Assembly (NCBI GenBank): GCA_016781885.1
Contig: JADDPM010000057.1
Location: forward strand, 1 to 13,844
Reading direction: 5' to 3'
DNA: 13,844 bases
Origin: Rubrobacter sp.
Lineage (GTDB): Bacteria; Actinomycetota; Rubrobacteria; Rubrobacterales; Rubrobacteraceae
Shown: in pieces, positions 1-5,848 of the stretch
Layout: the number at the start of each line of letters is the position of its first letter
Position numbering within the stretch: position 1 is the stretch's first letter
Program-made: the position numbers and the translations under genes
Notes under the pieces: model-generated
The model's input: the letters and a program-made list of their open reading frames with translations, nothing else
The model's database searches: none
What the model was told of the DNA's origin: nothing

Positions 1-1
1 A

Positions 2-97
2 AGCCACGCCATCAACCTCTTCGACATGAGCCAGAAGTACGCCGACGTGCTCATGACCGACGAAATTGTGGAACTGTTAGGATCCTCGAACGGATGA
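2..97 (+). CDS. C-terminal tail of an unidentified gene
   Basis: Reading frame 2 is open from the left edge and closes with TGA at 95-97, giving 31 residues that include NLFDMSQKYADVL and end in ELLGSSNG. Third codon positions are mostly G or C and the composition looks like a normal soluble protein, so I take this as the true end of a gene whose body lies left of the window. I do not recognise the family. The next 800 bases contain no intact gene, only minus-strand recombinase debris that approaches or overlaps this 3' end. The remnant frame on the opposite strand reaches base 77. Confidence 0.6.
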   Translation, partial: SHAINLFDMSQKYADVLMTDEIVELLGSSNG

Positions 98-127
98 TAA
101 GCCTTTTACCAGTCTCCAGGCTGTTGA

Positions 128-301
128 TGGCACAATGTCGGTAGCCCCTCCGTCTACCAAGAGACGCTGATTCGACTTCGCAGGAGTAGGAGCCTTCTTC
201 TTCTCGTTCGCCTCCTTGGCAGTCGCGCCGTAGAAGCTCGCCCGCTTGCGGCCGGCCGGAGTATCCAGAGCGGCGCGTGCCTCGTAGCGGCTGTCCATGC
301 G
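128..301 (-). pseudogene. Tyrosine recombinase N-terminal (arm-binding) remnant
   Basis: Read on the minus strand, this piece contains RMDSRYEARAALD followed by AGRKRASFYGATAKEANEKK. That is the pattern of the N-terminal arm-type DNA-binding domain of phage-type integrases (basic strand, aromatic, 'FYG-T-KEA-EK'). It ends near LLVDGGAT, which resembles the linker into the SAM-like core-binding domain. The oddity is order: this N-terminal material directly follows, in the same frame, a piece that carries the C-terminal catalytic tyrosine region (302-379). It therefore cannot be the continuation of that gene and must come from another copy or a rearrangement. No start codon or intact domain remains downstream. 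Confidence 0.5.
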
Positions 302-379
302 GAGGCGAGCTTGCGAATAGGTATCCAGCGTGATGGCTATAGTGGTATGCCCTATAGCCTTTTGCACTATTATTGATCC
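302..379 (-). pseudogene. Tyrosine recombinase C-terminal catalytic remnant
   Basis: The minus strand encodes GSIIVQKAIGHTTIAITLDT followed by YSQ. This is the classic final motif of tyrosine recombinases: the G-H pair carries the third-position catalytic His, and the Tyr of 'LDTYS' (codon 319-317) is the nucleophile. Both residues are kept here, but the preceding boxes are not in the same frame or place. The segment matches, in function, the region where the neighbouring remnant at 476-938 already shows its own version (KFIQELL), so it probably derives from a second integrase copy. It runs without a stop into the N-terminal type piece at 128-301. Confidence 0.6.
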
Positions 380-475
380 ACACGCCTCCTCAATGCATGA
401 CTCTTACTGAGAAGACCTTCTGCGTGATCGCTAACATGTCTATGTATTGCGGTTCAACCGCACTGCAAATCGCTG

Positions 476-938
476 TAGAAGCTCCTGAATGAACTTGTGT
501 TGTAGCCTCACGAGAGCAGGAGCGTGGCGCAGGTGTGCTGGAGGTCGTGGAAGCGTACCTCAGGTAGGTCTGACTCTTTGAGGATCTTCTTGAAGCGTTT
601 CGTTAGTATCCAGGGGTGCAGGAGCTTGCCAGATTGGTTAGGGAAGACCAGGGGTCTTCCCACAAGTTCCCGAGCCTTTGCCCCTCTTTTTCCTGAATTG
701 TGTTGTGCTGTGTCAAAGCCTCTACTGTTCTGGCAGTGAGGGTTATGTTCCTCCTACCCCTGGCGCTCTTAGGAGGCACGAACACGATCCCCTTCTTTGT
801 CATTGAGAGGCTCCGCTTCACCTGCAGTACCCGGCGGTTGAAATCTATATCCTCCCATTTCAGCCCTAATAGCTCTCCTTGTCTTAAGCCTGCCGAAATA
901 GCAAGGATGGGTTGTGCCCCTAAAGTTCTGTAAATTAC
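476..938 (-). pseudogene. Decayed tyrosine recombinase catalytic core
   Basis: Minus-strand frames joined by eye give a recognisable integrase core. Box I is AISAGLRQGELLGLKWEDID, with the first catalytic Arg, followed by VKRSLSMTKKGIVFVPPKSA and an RRNITLT strand. The frame breaks just after WED (about 650) and resumes as LVFPNQSGKLL, continuing to RFHDLQHTCATLLLS and a TGA at 508-510. In box II the usual HDLRHT is HDLQHT: the second catalytic Arg codon is CAG at 538-540. A further shift leads to KFIQELL (496-476), after which the homology stops. The N-terminal third is absent: the frame opens at 938, at the stop codon of the neighbouring SDR gene. Loss of the Arg, a stop and frameshifts make this clearly dead. 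Extent at the left edge is approximate. Confidence 0.75.
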
Positions 939-1744
939 CTACCCGGATCCTCTCCTCGCTTACGCCTCCTGAGGTTCTCCCAGCTTCCGTCGCTATACCA
1001 GCCACCATCTACGGAGAGGGTATGGCCATTAATGAAGCCGCTCTGCTCGGGGTTAGCGAGGAAGGCGACGGCCCGGGCTATATCCTCTGGGGTAGCGAAG
1101 CGGCCCATCGGGACTCGGCCCTCGATGTCCTCGTCGGTGTAGCCGCCTGAGTCTTGATCTTCCTGATCCATCTCGGTCTTCACCCAGCCCGGACAAACAG
1201 CGTTTACGCGCACGCCGCGACCTCCCCACTCAGCGGCTAGAGTCCTGGTGAGCCCGATCAAGCCGTGCTTACTCGCATTGTAAGCTGCCCGGTCGGAGAC
1301 CCCGAGCAGCCCCGCTACAGAGCTAACGTTGACGATGCTGCCAGTGCCCACCTGCAACATCTCCTTACCAAATTCTCGAGACATCAGGAACGGTCCGGTT
1401 AGGTTCACGGCGAGTGTCCGATCCCAGGCCGCGAGAGTCGTCTCCTCGGCGGGTACGATGGTGCTAATCCCAGCGTTGTTGATCAGCACGTGTATCCGGC
1501 CGAGCTCGCTTAGGACCGTTTCGACCATTCTGCGCACCGACCCCTCGTCGGAGACATCACCGGGTAGGGAGAGCGAGTGGGCACCGGCTTTCTTCAACTC
1601 CTTCACGGTATCCTCGGGAGCTTCGAGATCATTGGCGGCTACTGTATACCCGCACTCGGCGAGTACCAGGGCAACCTCACGTCCGATGCCCCGAGCCACC
1701 CCGGTTACCACAGCGACCCGTGATGTTGTCGGTTCTTTGCCCAT
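935..1744 (-). CDS. SDR family NAD(P)-dependent oxidoreductase
   Basis: A classical short-chain dehydrogenase of 269 residues, cytosolic, catalysing reversible oxidation of an alcohol or reduction of a ketone on an unidentified substrate. The Rossmann glycine motif TGVARGIG lies at residues 14-21, NNAG at 89-92, and the catalytic set is Asn114, Ser142 (NVSS), Tyr155 and Lys159 (YNASK). The C-terminal INGHTLSVDGGW is typical of the family. The length matches classical SDRs. The frame extends upstream to 1801, but I prefer ATG at 1744: the glycine motif then falls at the usual distance from the start, and a GAGGG lies 13 bases upstream, though this is not ideal. The C-terminal tail after VDGG (YSDGSWENLRRRKRG) is shared with the inverted fragment at 1910-2137, showing that two paralogs once existed. 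Its 3' end abuts integrase debris. Confidence 0.88.
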   Translation of the reverse strand: MGKEPTTSRVAVVTGVARGIGREVALVLAECGYTVAANDLEAPEDTVKELKKAGAHSLSLPGDVSDEGSVRRMVETVLSELGRIHVLINNAGISTIVPAEETTLAAWDRTLAVNLTGPFLMSREFGKEMLQVGTGSIVNVSSVAGLLGVSDRAAYNASKHGLIGLTRTLAAEWGGRGVRVNAVCPGWVKTEMDQEDQDSGGYTDEDIEGRVPMGRFATPEDIARAVAFLANPEQSGFINGHTLSVDGGWYSDGSWENLRRRKRGEDPGR

Positions 1745-1803
1745 GGCAACTATGCTACCCTCTTTGCCCGCCCAATTAAGCATCCGCGGCAAAGCCGGCA
1801 CAT

Positions 1804-1844
1804 ATCCTACCCATCACGGGTTATATCCAAAGTGCCCAAGGCAC
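1804..1844 (-). promoter_or_regulatory. Possible promoter/operator upstream of the SDR gene
   Basis: On the minus strand there is TATAAC (1825-1820) and further down TAGGAT (1809-1804), both plausible -10 elements 60-80 bases before the SDR start. Just upstream lies a small perfect palindrome, GTGCC-TTG-GGCAC (1844-1832), which could be an operator half-site pair. No good -35 can be fixed, so this is a weak call. Confidence 0.25.
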
Positions 1845-1909
1845 GTCCCGTTTGTCATTGTTCAACAAGACGCGAAACCCCAGCCTGGGATGTTTGGTAA
1901 TATCAAACC

Positions 1910-2137
1910 GACTCCGACGATGAGGATCAGGCCGGGGGAGGCTACACCGACGCGGACATCGAGGGCCGCGTACCGATGGCCCGCTTCGCTACCCCAGAGG
2001 ACATATCTCGAGCGGTTGCCTTCTTAGCCGACCCCGAGCAGAGCGGGTTCGTCAACGCTCATGTTCTCTCCGTGGACGGCGGCTGGTACGGCGACGGGAG
2101 CTGGGAGAGCCTGCGGAGGCGCAAGCAAGGTCTGTAG
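1910..2137 (+). pseudogene. Inverted C-terminal fragment of a second SDR
   Basis: The + strand frame from 1910 to TAG at 2135-2137 encodes 75 residues that align almost residue for residue with the end of the intact SDR on the other strand: GGYTDADIEGRVPMARFATP versus GGYTDEDIEGRVPMGRFATP, then AVAFLADPEQSGF and LSVDGGWYGDGSW. It lacks the Rossmann motif and the catalytic Ser-Tyr-Lys, has an in-frame stop at 1898-1900 and no start codon in position, so it is a truncated paralog. Similarity even in the unusual tail after VDGG points to a recent common ancestor. Differences such as Gly to Ala (VPMA) and Gly to Ala (NAH) show it has diverged since. Confidence 0.85.
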
Positions 2138-2323
2138 CCTCGCACGACTGACTATCTCCGTCATCGCCCCGCCTCCGATGGGTTGTGGAGCGCCTGATCC
2201 TCGTGCGGTCTGTGTCATAAATGCTAGTGAAGGACCTGAGGGTGCGGATGCTCGCCGCGGCCACCCGCTCGGGGCTCGGTCGAACCGCTGTAGGCCGTGT
2301 CATCCAAGCGTCTTGAGCTGGCG
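2138..2323. other. Non-coding stretch without recognisable gene
   Basis: I see no convincing gene here. A short + strand frame starting with ATG at 2221 (MLVKDLRVRMLAAATRSGLG, stop at about 2316) has fairly high GC at third positions but no ribosome binding site and no family I recognise. It may be a further remnant. Confidence 0.35.
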
Positions 2324-2470
2324 TCACGCGAACCAGAGAACTCCAGCGACCAAGACGGCCACCACAGCGTAGTGAACGAACGAGGCGTATTGTTTCAAGA
2401 GTGAACGAAGTCGGCGATTCACCCGACGACATCCCCCAGTAAGTCACCCATCACTCCATACTACTCCTGC
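2324..2470 (-). pseudogene. Decayed C-terminus of a DedA-like membrane protein
   Basis: Minus-strand frames joined by eye read AAGVVWSDG, then DLLGDVVG, a TGA, IADFVHS, a frameshift, and finally LKQYASFVHYAVVAVLVAGV followed by LWFA and a stop at 2324-2326. The order resembles the end of DedA/SNARE-associated membrane proteins: a short 'G-LLGD' loop, an amphipathic stretch with aromatic residues, and one last hydrophobic helix (about 18 residues) ending near the C-terminus. Two frame changes and an internal stop separate the pieces, so the gene is broken, and the rest of it (about 150 residues) is missing from the upstream side. The family call rests on pattern only; the final segment being a membrane helix is clear. 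Confidence 0.42.
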
Positions 2471-2484
2471 GGCACGTGTGCCGC
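2469..2484. repeat. Short perfect hairpin
   Basis: GCGGCAC-GT-GTGCCGC: seven-base arms with a two-base centre. It lies seven bases from a second, larger hairpin (2491-2520), in a region of gene debris. Confidence 0.5.
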
Positions 2485-2490
2485 TCTCTA

Positions 2491-2520
2491 CAGGCTTCTT
2501 CAAGTACACGAAGAAGCCTG
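2491..2520. repeat. 10-bp inverted repeat with 10-base loop
   Basis: CAGGCTTCTT and AAGAAGCCTG are perfect reverse complements (2491-2500 and 2511-2520) around the loop CAAGTACACG. No T-run follows on either strand, so it is not a standard intrinsic terminator. It could be a relic of a mobile element end or of the terminator of the broken genes on either side. Confidence 0.6.
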
Positions 2521-2552
2521 CCCGTGTTCCTCAAGCGGGCGCTCCTCTCAGC

Positions 2553-2789
2553 TTACCCGGTGTCGCCGAGCGCTTCGAGGAGTTGCCCGTCAGCGGTCTC
2601 ACGGTTCGGCCAGCGCCACGAAGAGGGCATTGTAGACGATGCAACCCGATCCAAGGCGACCTCGACGGCCAGCAGCATGAGCCGCACTTCGGTTACAGCG
2701 TCGTGCGGTTCGATCGGGCTGTTATTCTCGGTGTCGAGCAGCATCTTATACCGAGTGCGTAGGTATCCACGAACCGTTCCGCCAAACAC
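2553..2789 (-). pseudogene. Decayed PIN-domain (VapC-like) toxin
   Basis: One minus-strand frame spans this interval (78 codons), but the sequence makes sense only if a middle part is read one frame over. AVTEVRLMLLAVEVALDR is followed by GCIVYNALFVALAE in the shifted frame, then back to ETADGQLLEALGDTG. That is the C-terminal half of a PIN ribonuclease: helix, 'hG-tvYDALYVALAE', and 'TAD--LL-ALGD' with the acidic residue of the metal site (in YNAL the usual Asp is Asn). Beyond the TAA a continuation AERSARLRNTG also resembles a PIN end. No antitoxin gene is recognisable nearby. The call is by motif only, and the N-terminal half is not convincing. Confidence 0.45.
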
Positions 2790-2860
2790 TACCCGCGTGG
2801 TGCCGGCTCAGTTGTTTCGTTGAGGCCGGAGGCGGGACGCAGACGGGCTCATCTGTACAT

Positions 2861-3681
2861 CTACTCGATGCGGGGCGGACCCTGACCGAGGCGGGCGCGT
2901 ACATTCTCAGGGTCGTCCTGGGACCACATCGTCTCCAACCACCAGGTTGCCCCTGCCTCCGCAAGCGGTGTCAAAGTCTCCCTTGCCTGCACCGTATCCC
3001 CGCCGGGCGTTTCGCCTTCCATTACGATGTCGAAGGGCGTATCCTCCGTGCGCCGCTCCTCGACGAACGCTTTCATCTCCCGGATATCAGCCGGGGTATC
3101 GTGGCGAGAGCGCCGTCGTCGCTCAGTTTGTTCGGGAGCAGGCCGTCGTAACGGGCGACACGTCTCATGGACCTCTCGCGAGGCCAGGCCCCGACTACCC
3201 AGATGGGGATGCGGGGCGACTGGATGGGGGGAGGGGGCGGCATGAAGCTCGTCTCCCGCACATGGTAGTGCTTGCCGTCGTAGTTGAAAGGCTGTCCGCG
3301 CCACAAGCCGGTCAGGATCTCCAACCCTTCGTCGAGCAACTCCGCCCGGATCTTGCGGTCCGTCTCCTCCCCGAAGTTGGCGAACCCGGTATCCGTTGCG
3401 CCCAGGCCCACAGAGAGGATCAGGCGTCCGCCGGAGAGCTGGTCGAGCGTCGCGGTCTCGCTGGCGAGCTTCCAGGGGCGCCGTCGCGAGACTGGCGTGA
3501 GCATCGTCCCGATTCGTATACGTTCCGTGTGTACGGCGACGGCGGCCAGCGTGACCCACGGGTCTATCCCCCAGACGGAGTCCCAGACGAAGAAACCATC
3601 CCACCCCGCCTCCTCCGCCTCGCGCGCGAGCCGTGCGGCGGTGCGGGCGTCACCCTTCGGAAGGACGAATCCGTACTTCAT
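2861..3681 (-). pseudogene. LLM-class (luciferase-like) flavin oxidoreductase, frameshifted
   Basis: ATG at 3681 has a GGAG five bases before it. The frame encodes MKYGFVLPKGDARTAARLAR, then EAGWDGFFVWDS, TERIRIGTMLTP, DQLSGGRLILSVGLGA, GLWRGQPFNYDGKHYHV and PPPPIQSPRIPIWVVGAWP, all in the order seen in F420- or FMN-dependent luciferase-like monooxygenases. Near 3095-3105 the frame slips: the original frame stops at 3073, whereas the neighbouring frame continues with TPADIREMKAFVEERRTEDT and ends at LGQGPPRIE, stop at 2861. The repaired protein would be about 273 residues, a normal length for the family, so a single indel separates it from an intact enzyme. This could be a real pseudogene or a sequence error. 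Substrate unknown; divergent from the small gene at 3930. Confidence 0.82.
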
Positions 3682-3723
3682 ACGTGCTCCCTATCTCCTC
3701 GTGGCAGGCCGGATAGTACGCCG

Positions 3724-3754
3724 AGTATACGGGAGCTTCTGGCTTCTCCAACAA
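3724..3754 (-). promoter_or_regulatory. Candidate promoter of the LLM oxidoreductase
   Basis: TATACT on the minus strand (3729-3724) matches the -10 consensus at five of six positions and lies 42 bases before the ATG at 3681. A weak -35 (TTGGAG, 3751-3746) is 16 bases upstream of it. The rest of the 248-base intergenic region 3682-3929 shows no other clear signal. Confidence 0.35.
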
Positions 3755-3929
3755 GGTTTCTCACGTACTCCCGCTCGGTCCGACCGGGGGAGCTGTTCAC
3801 CCGCGTGATCGCAGGTGCCGATGCGCCGCCAGTTTTCTGCTTCCCCCGGCCGGGTATCACCAGAAGTCAGACGATCCGGGAGTTAGTGTCTCACCGGGCG
3901 CTAGCCGACCAACTCGACAAGGAGAAGGT

Positions 3930-4121
3930 ATGGGAATAAACCGCTGGAGCGACATAGAGGAGCGCAAGAGGAACGAGACGGACGCCAAGGCGGGCGACGA
4001 GATACCCGAGGAGCAGAAGGGGGACGCTTCCTCGCGTTTGGAGGCCTCCGAGGGGCCGGCCGAAGACGAGGAGAAGCGCCGGGTCGTCGAGAAGCTGAAG
4101 GAACGCGAAAGAGACTCCTAA
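3930..4121 (+). CDS. Small highly charged hypothetical protein
   Basis: This frame encodes 63 residues starting MGINRWSDIEERKRNETDAK and ending in a Glu/Lys/Arg-rich stretch (EKRRVVEKLKERERDS). It is almost free of hydrophobic residues, has no Cys, signal peptide or membrane segment, and is probably disordered or a single charged helix at the C-terminus. I do not recognise a family. It is supported as a real gene by a good ribosome binding site (AAGGAG, six to seven bases before ATG at 3930), high GC at third codon positions, and a strong intrinsic terminator-like hairpin 20 bases after the stop. It stands alone as a monocistronic unit, divergent from the LLM gene. Such small acidic-basic proteins in actinobacteria are often stress or DNA-associated, but nothing here proves that. 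Confidence 0.7.
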   Translation: MGINRWSDIEERKRNETDAKAGDEIPEEQKGDASSRLEASEGPAEDEEKRRVVEKLKERERDS

Positions 4122-4141
4122 GCTGCCAGGGCTATCTAGTC

Positions 4142-4175
4142 AGGCCGGGTCTTGGTGACCCGGCCTCTTCTTTGG
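4142..4175 (+). terminator. Intrinsic terminator after the small charged protein
   Basis: AGGCCGGGTC (4142-4151) and GACCCGGCCT (4157-4166) form a perfect 10-bp stem with a five-base loop (TTGGT), followed by the pyrimidine-rich CTTCTTT. The T-run is short but the GC-rich stem is typical for this genome type. Confidence 0.75.
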
Positions 4176-4381
4176 GCGATCTGATCTAGCCTCTCGTGCC
4201 ATTACATACCGCCGGACAAGACCCAAGATTTTCTCCCAGCTCCAACCTTGTGCGTCGCTCCGATACGTCGCTACGAGGGCATGCGCCCTGATAGGTGGCG
4301 GGGAGCGGTGAAAACGTTCTTACATAGAAGCTGCAAGCACCGGCGATGCATGGTTCTCACAGGTGCAGTATGAGGGTAGTG

Positions 4382-4407
4382 TAGAATATAGGAACTCTTC
4401 TAGGAGG
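4382..4407 (+). promoter_or_regulatory. Candidate -10 and ribosome binding site of nfeD
   Basis: TAGAAT (4382-4387) matches the -10 consensus at five of six positions, without a clear -35. AGGAGG at 4402-4407 is a full Shine-Dalgarno sequence five bases before TTG at 4413, which fixes the non-ATG start of the next gene. A small hairpin (AGGGC-ATGC-GCCCT, 4276-4289) lies further upstream. The stretch 4176-4381 otherwise holds nothing I can identify. Confidence 0.45.
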
Positions 4408-4412
4408 CGGCT

Positions 4413-4877
4413 TTGGATGGTCTGGAGATCATCGTCTGGGTTGTGGCAGCGGCGGTGGGGGTAGTCGGCGAGGTATTTACCGCATCCTTTTTCCTTGTTT
4501 TCTTCGCTTTCGGGGCGGTTTTGGCGCTGCTTTTGGCGTTGTTGGGGGTTGGGCTCCCCTTGCAGATCGTCGGGTTTATCGTGGCGTCGGTGGCAAGCAT
4601 GGTGGTCTTGCGTCCTGCGGTGCTCCAAAGGTTGCACGCGGGTGGAGAACGTTACGAGGGGCGGGGGAGCATCGTGGGTAAGAGGGGAGTGGTGACGACG
4701 GCGATAGAGCCGGGCGGGAGCGGGACGGTGCGGGTGGGGAGCGGAGAGTTCTGGACCGCCCGGGCGATGTACCCGGGAGAGCGGATAGAGCCGGGCTCAC
4801 GGGTTCGGGTGTTGGATACTGATGGGCTTACGGCTCTCGTGGAGAGTATGGAGATTAAAGGAGGCAGGGAGTCGTGA
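4413..4877 (+). CDS. nfeD: NfeD family membrane protein
   Basis: A 154-residue protein of the short NfeD type. Residues 5-66 form three hydrophobic helices (IIVWVVAAAVGVVGEV, FFLVFFAFGAVLALLLALLG, QIVGFIVASVASMVVL). The C-terminal 70 residues are a soluble OB-fold-like domain (SIVGKRGVVTTAIEPGGSGT, then FWTARA and GSRVRVLDTDGLTALVE), which matches the NfeD C-terminal domain. The long form's ClpP-like protease domain is absent, which is normal for this class. Start is TTG at 4413, preferred because AGGAGG lies exactly five bases upstream and no better in-frame start exists. The stop overlaps the start of the slipin gene (GTGA), so the two are co-translated. NfeD partners with stomatin-like proteins at membranes, as the OB domain is thought to bind SPFH partners. 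Confidence 0.9.
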   Translation: MDGLEIIVWVVAAAVGVVGEVFTASFFLVFFAFGAVLALLLALLGVGLPLQIVGFIVASVASMVVLRPAVLQRLHAGGERYEGRGSIVGKRGVVTTAIEPGGSGTVRVGSGEFWTARAMYPGERIEPGSRVRVLDTDGLTALVESMEIKGGRES

Positions 4878-5836
4878 CGACGCTTATAGTGCTGGGGATA
4901 ATCGCGTTGGTAGTGTTTCTGGTGGCGGCGCGGAGTATCAGGATCATCCCGCAGAACCGCGTGGCGATAGTGCAGCGCTTCGGACGCTACCACCGGACCG
5001 CCGAGAGTGGCATAACGGCGGTCGTGCCCATAGTGGATAAGATGCTGCCGAAGACCGACCTCCGGGAGCAGGTCGTCGCGTTCAAGCCGCAGGCGGTTAT
5101 AACCAACGACAACGTGGGGATGCAGATCTCCACCGTCATCTACTATCAGGTCGTGGACGCCCGGGCCGCCGAGTACGAGGTCGCCAACTTCAGCATCGCG
5201 CTGGAGCAGATCGCGCAGACGACCTTGCGAAACGTGATCGGTAACTTGATCCTGGACAAGACCCTCACCGCGCGCGACGAGATCAACGCGAAGCTCCGTA
5301 CGGTCCTCGACGAGGTGACGGAGAAGTGGGGCATCCGCATCACGCGGGTGGAGCTAAAAGAGATTATCCCGCCTCGCGACATCCAGCAGGCGATGGAGAA
5401 GCAGATGCAGGCCGAACGTACCCGCCGCGCCTCCATCCTCACCGCCGAGGGCGACAAGCGAAGCTCCATCCTCAAGGCCGAGGGCGAGAAGGAGTCCGCC
5501 ATCCTCAAAGCCGAGGGCGAGCAAAAGGCCGCGGTGTTGCGGGCCGAGGGCGAGTCTGAGGCCTACCGCAAAGTCCAGGCCGCCCAGATCGAGATGGCCG
5601 CCAGACTCTTCGACGCCCTGGGCACGGCCGAGCTCTCCCAAGAAGCCTTGCGCTTCCTATACCTCAAGACCCTCCCGGAGATGGCGAAGGGCTCGGCGAA
5701 CAAGCTCTTCGTCATCCCATCCGAGCTACAAGACCTCGCCGGGACGATAGGCACTCTAGCCGGCGGCGCGAGCATGGCGACCGAAGACTCGAATAAGCCC
5801 GTGAAGAACGGCGGGTTGGATGCTGGCGGCCCGTAA
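4874..5836 (+). CDS. Slipin / stomatin-like SPFH protein
   Basis: 320 residues. One N-terminal membrane segment (residues 3-18) is followed by the SPFH/band-7 domain (IIPQNRVAIVQRFGRYHRT at 24-42, AVITNDNV at 74-81, YYQVVDA at 90-96, ALEQIAQTTLRNVIG at 109-123, WGIRITRVELKEIIPPRDIQ at 152-171) and a helical region. Residues 187-230 contain four 11-residue repeats of the pattern (S/A)(I/V)L-AEGE-, predicted to form a coiled coil. FLYLKTLPEMA followed by NKLFVIPSEL matches the slipin C-terminus. The tail after 300 is low-complexity. The start is GTG at 4874, overlapping the nfeD stop, with AAAGGAGG upstream. Slipins oligomerise on the inner membrane and organise microdomains or protect membrane proteins; the NfeD pairing is the canonical arrangement. 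Confidence 0.93.
   Translation: MTTLIVLGIIALVVFLVAARSIRIIPQNRVAIVQRFGRYHRTAESGITAVVPIVDKMLPKTDLREQVVAFKPQAVITNDNVGMQISTVIYYQVVDARAAEYEVANFSIALEQIAQTTLRNVIGNLILDKTLTARDEINAKLRTVLDEVTEKWGIRITRVELKEIIPPRDIQQAMEKQMQAERTRRASILTAEGDKRSSILKAEGEKESAILKAEGEQKAAVLRAEGESEAYRKVQAAQIEMAARLFDALGTAELSQEALRFLYLKTLPEMAKGSANKLFVIPSELQDLAGTIGTLAGGASMATEDSNKPVKNGGLDAGGP
5432..5563 (+). repeat. Four 33-bp in-gene repeats in the slipin coiled coil
   Basis: The coding sequence for residues 187-230 repeats every 33 bases four times (SILTAEGDKRS, SILKAEGEKES, AILKAEGEQKA, AVLRAEGESEA). Repeat units are imperfect at the DNA level, with the AEGE core (GCCGAGGGCGA) kept most strongly. An 11-residue period fits a right-handed or hendecad coiled coil rather than the standard heptad. 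Confidence 0.85.
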
Positions 5837-5848
5837 TCTCCACGTTGA

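Noticed and set aside
1..940. tRNA gene or att site as integration target of the integrase remnants
   Set aside because: I found no cloverleaf-like sequence and no direct repeat pair convincing enough to call attachment sites.
2024..2447. Minus-strand frames opposite the SDR remnant and its flank as separate genes
   Set aside because: Codon third positions are not GC-rich and the sequences are Arg/Ser/Thr-rich without motifs; the + strand SDR remnant explains the left part.
2947..3939. Long + strand open frame of 330 codons opposite the LLM oxidoreductase
   Set aside because: It is the complement of a recognisable family protein on the minus strand, is Arg/Pro-rich with no family pattern, and has no ribosome binding site.
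5432..5563. 33-bp repeats as a CRISPR-like array
   Set aside because: The repeats are in-frame, contiguous without spacers and encode the slipin coiled coil.
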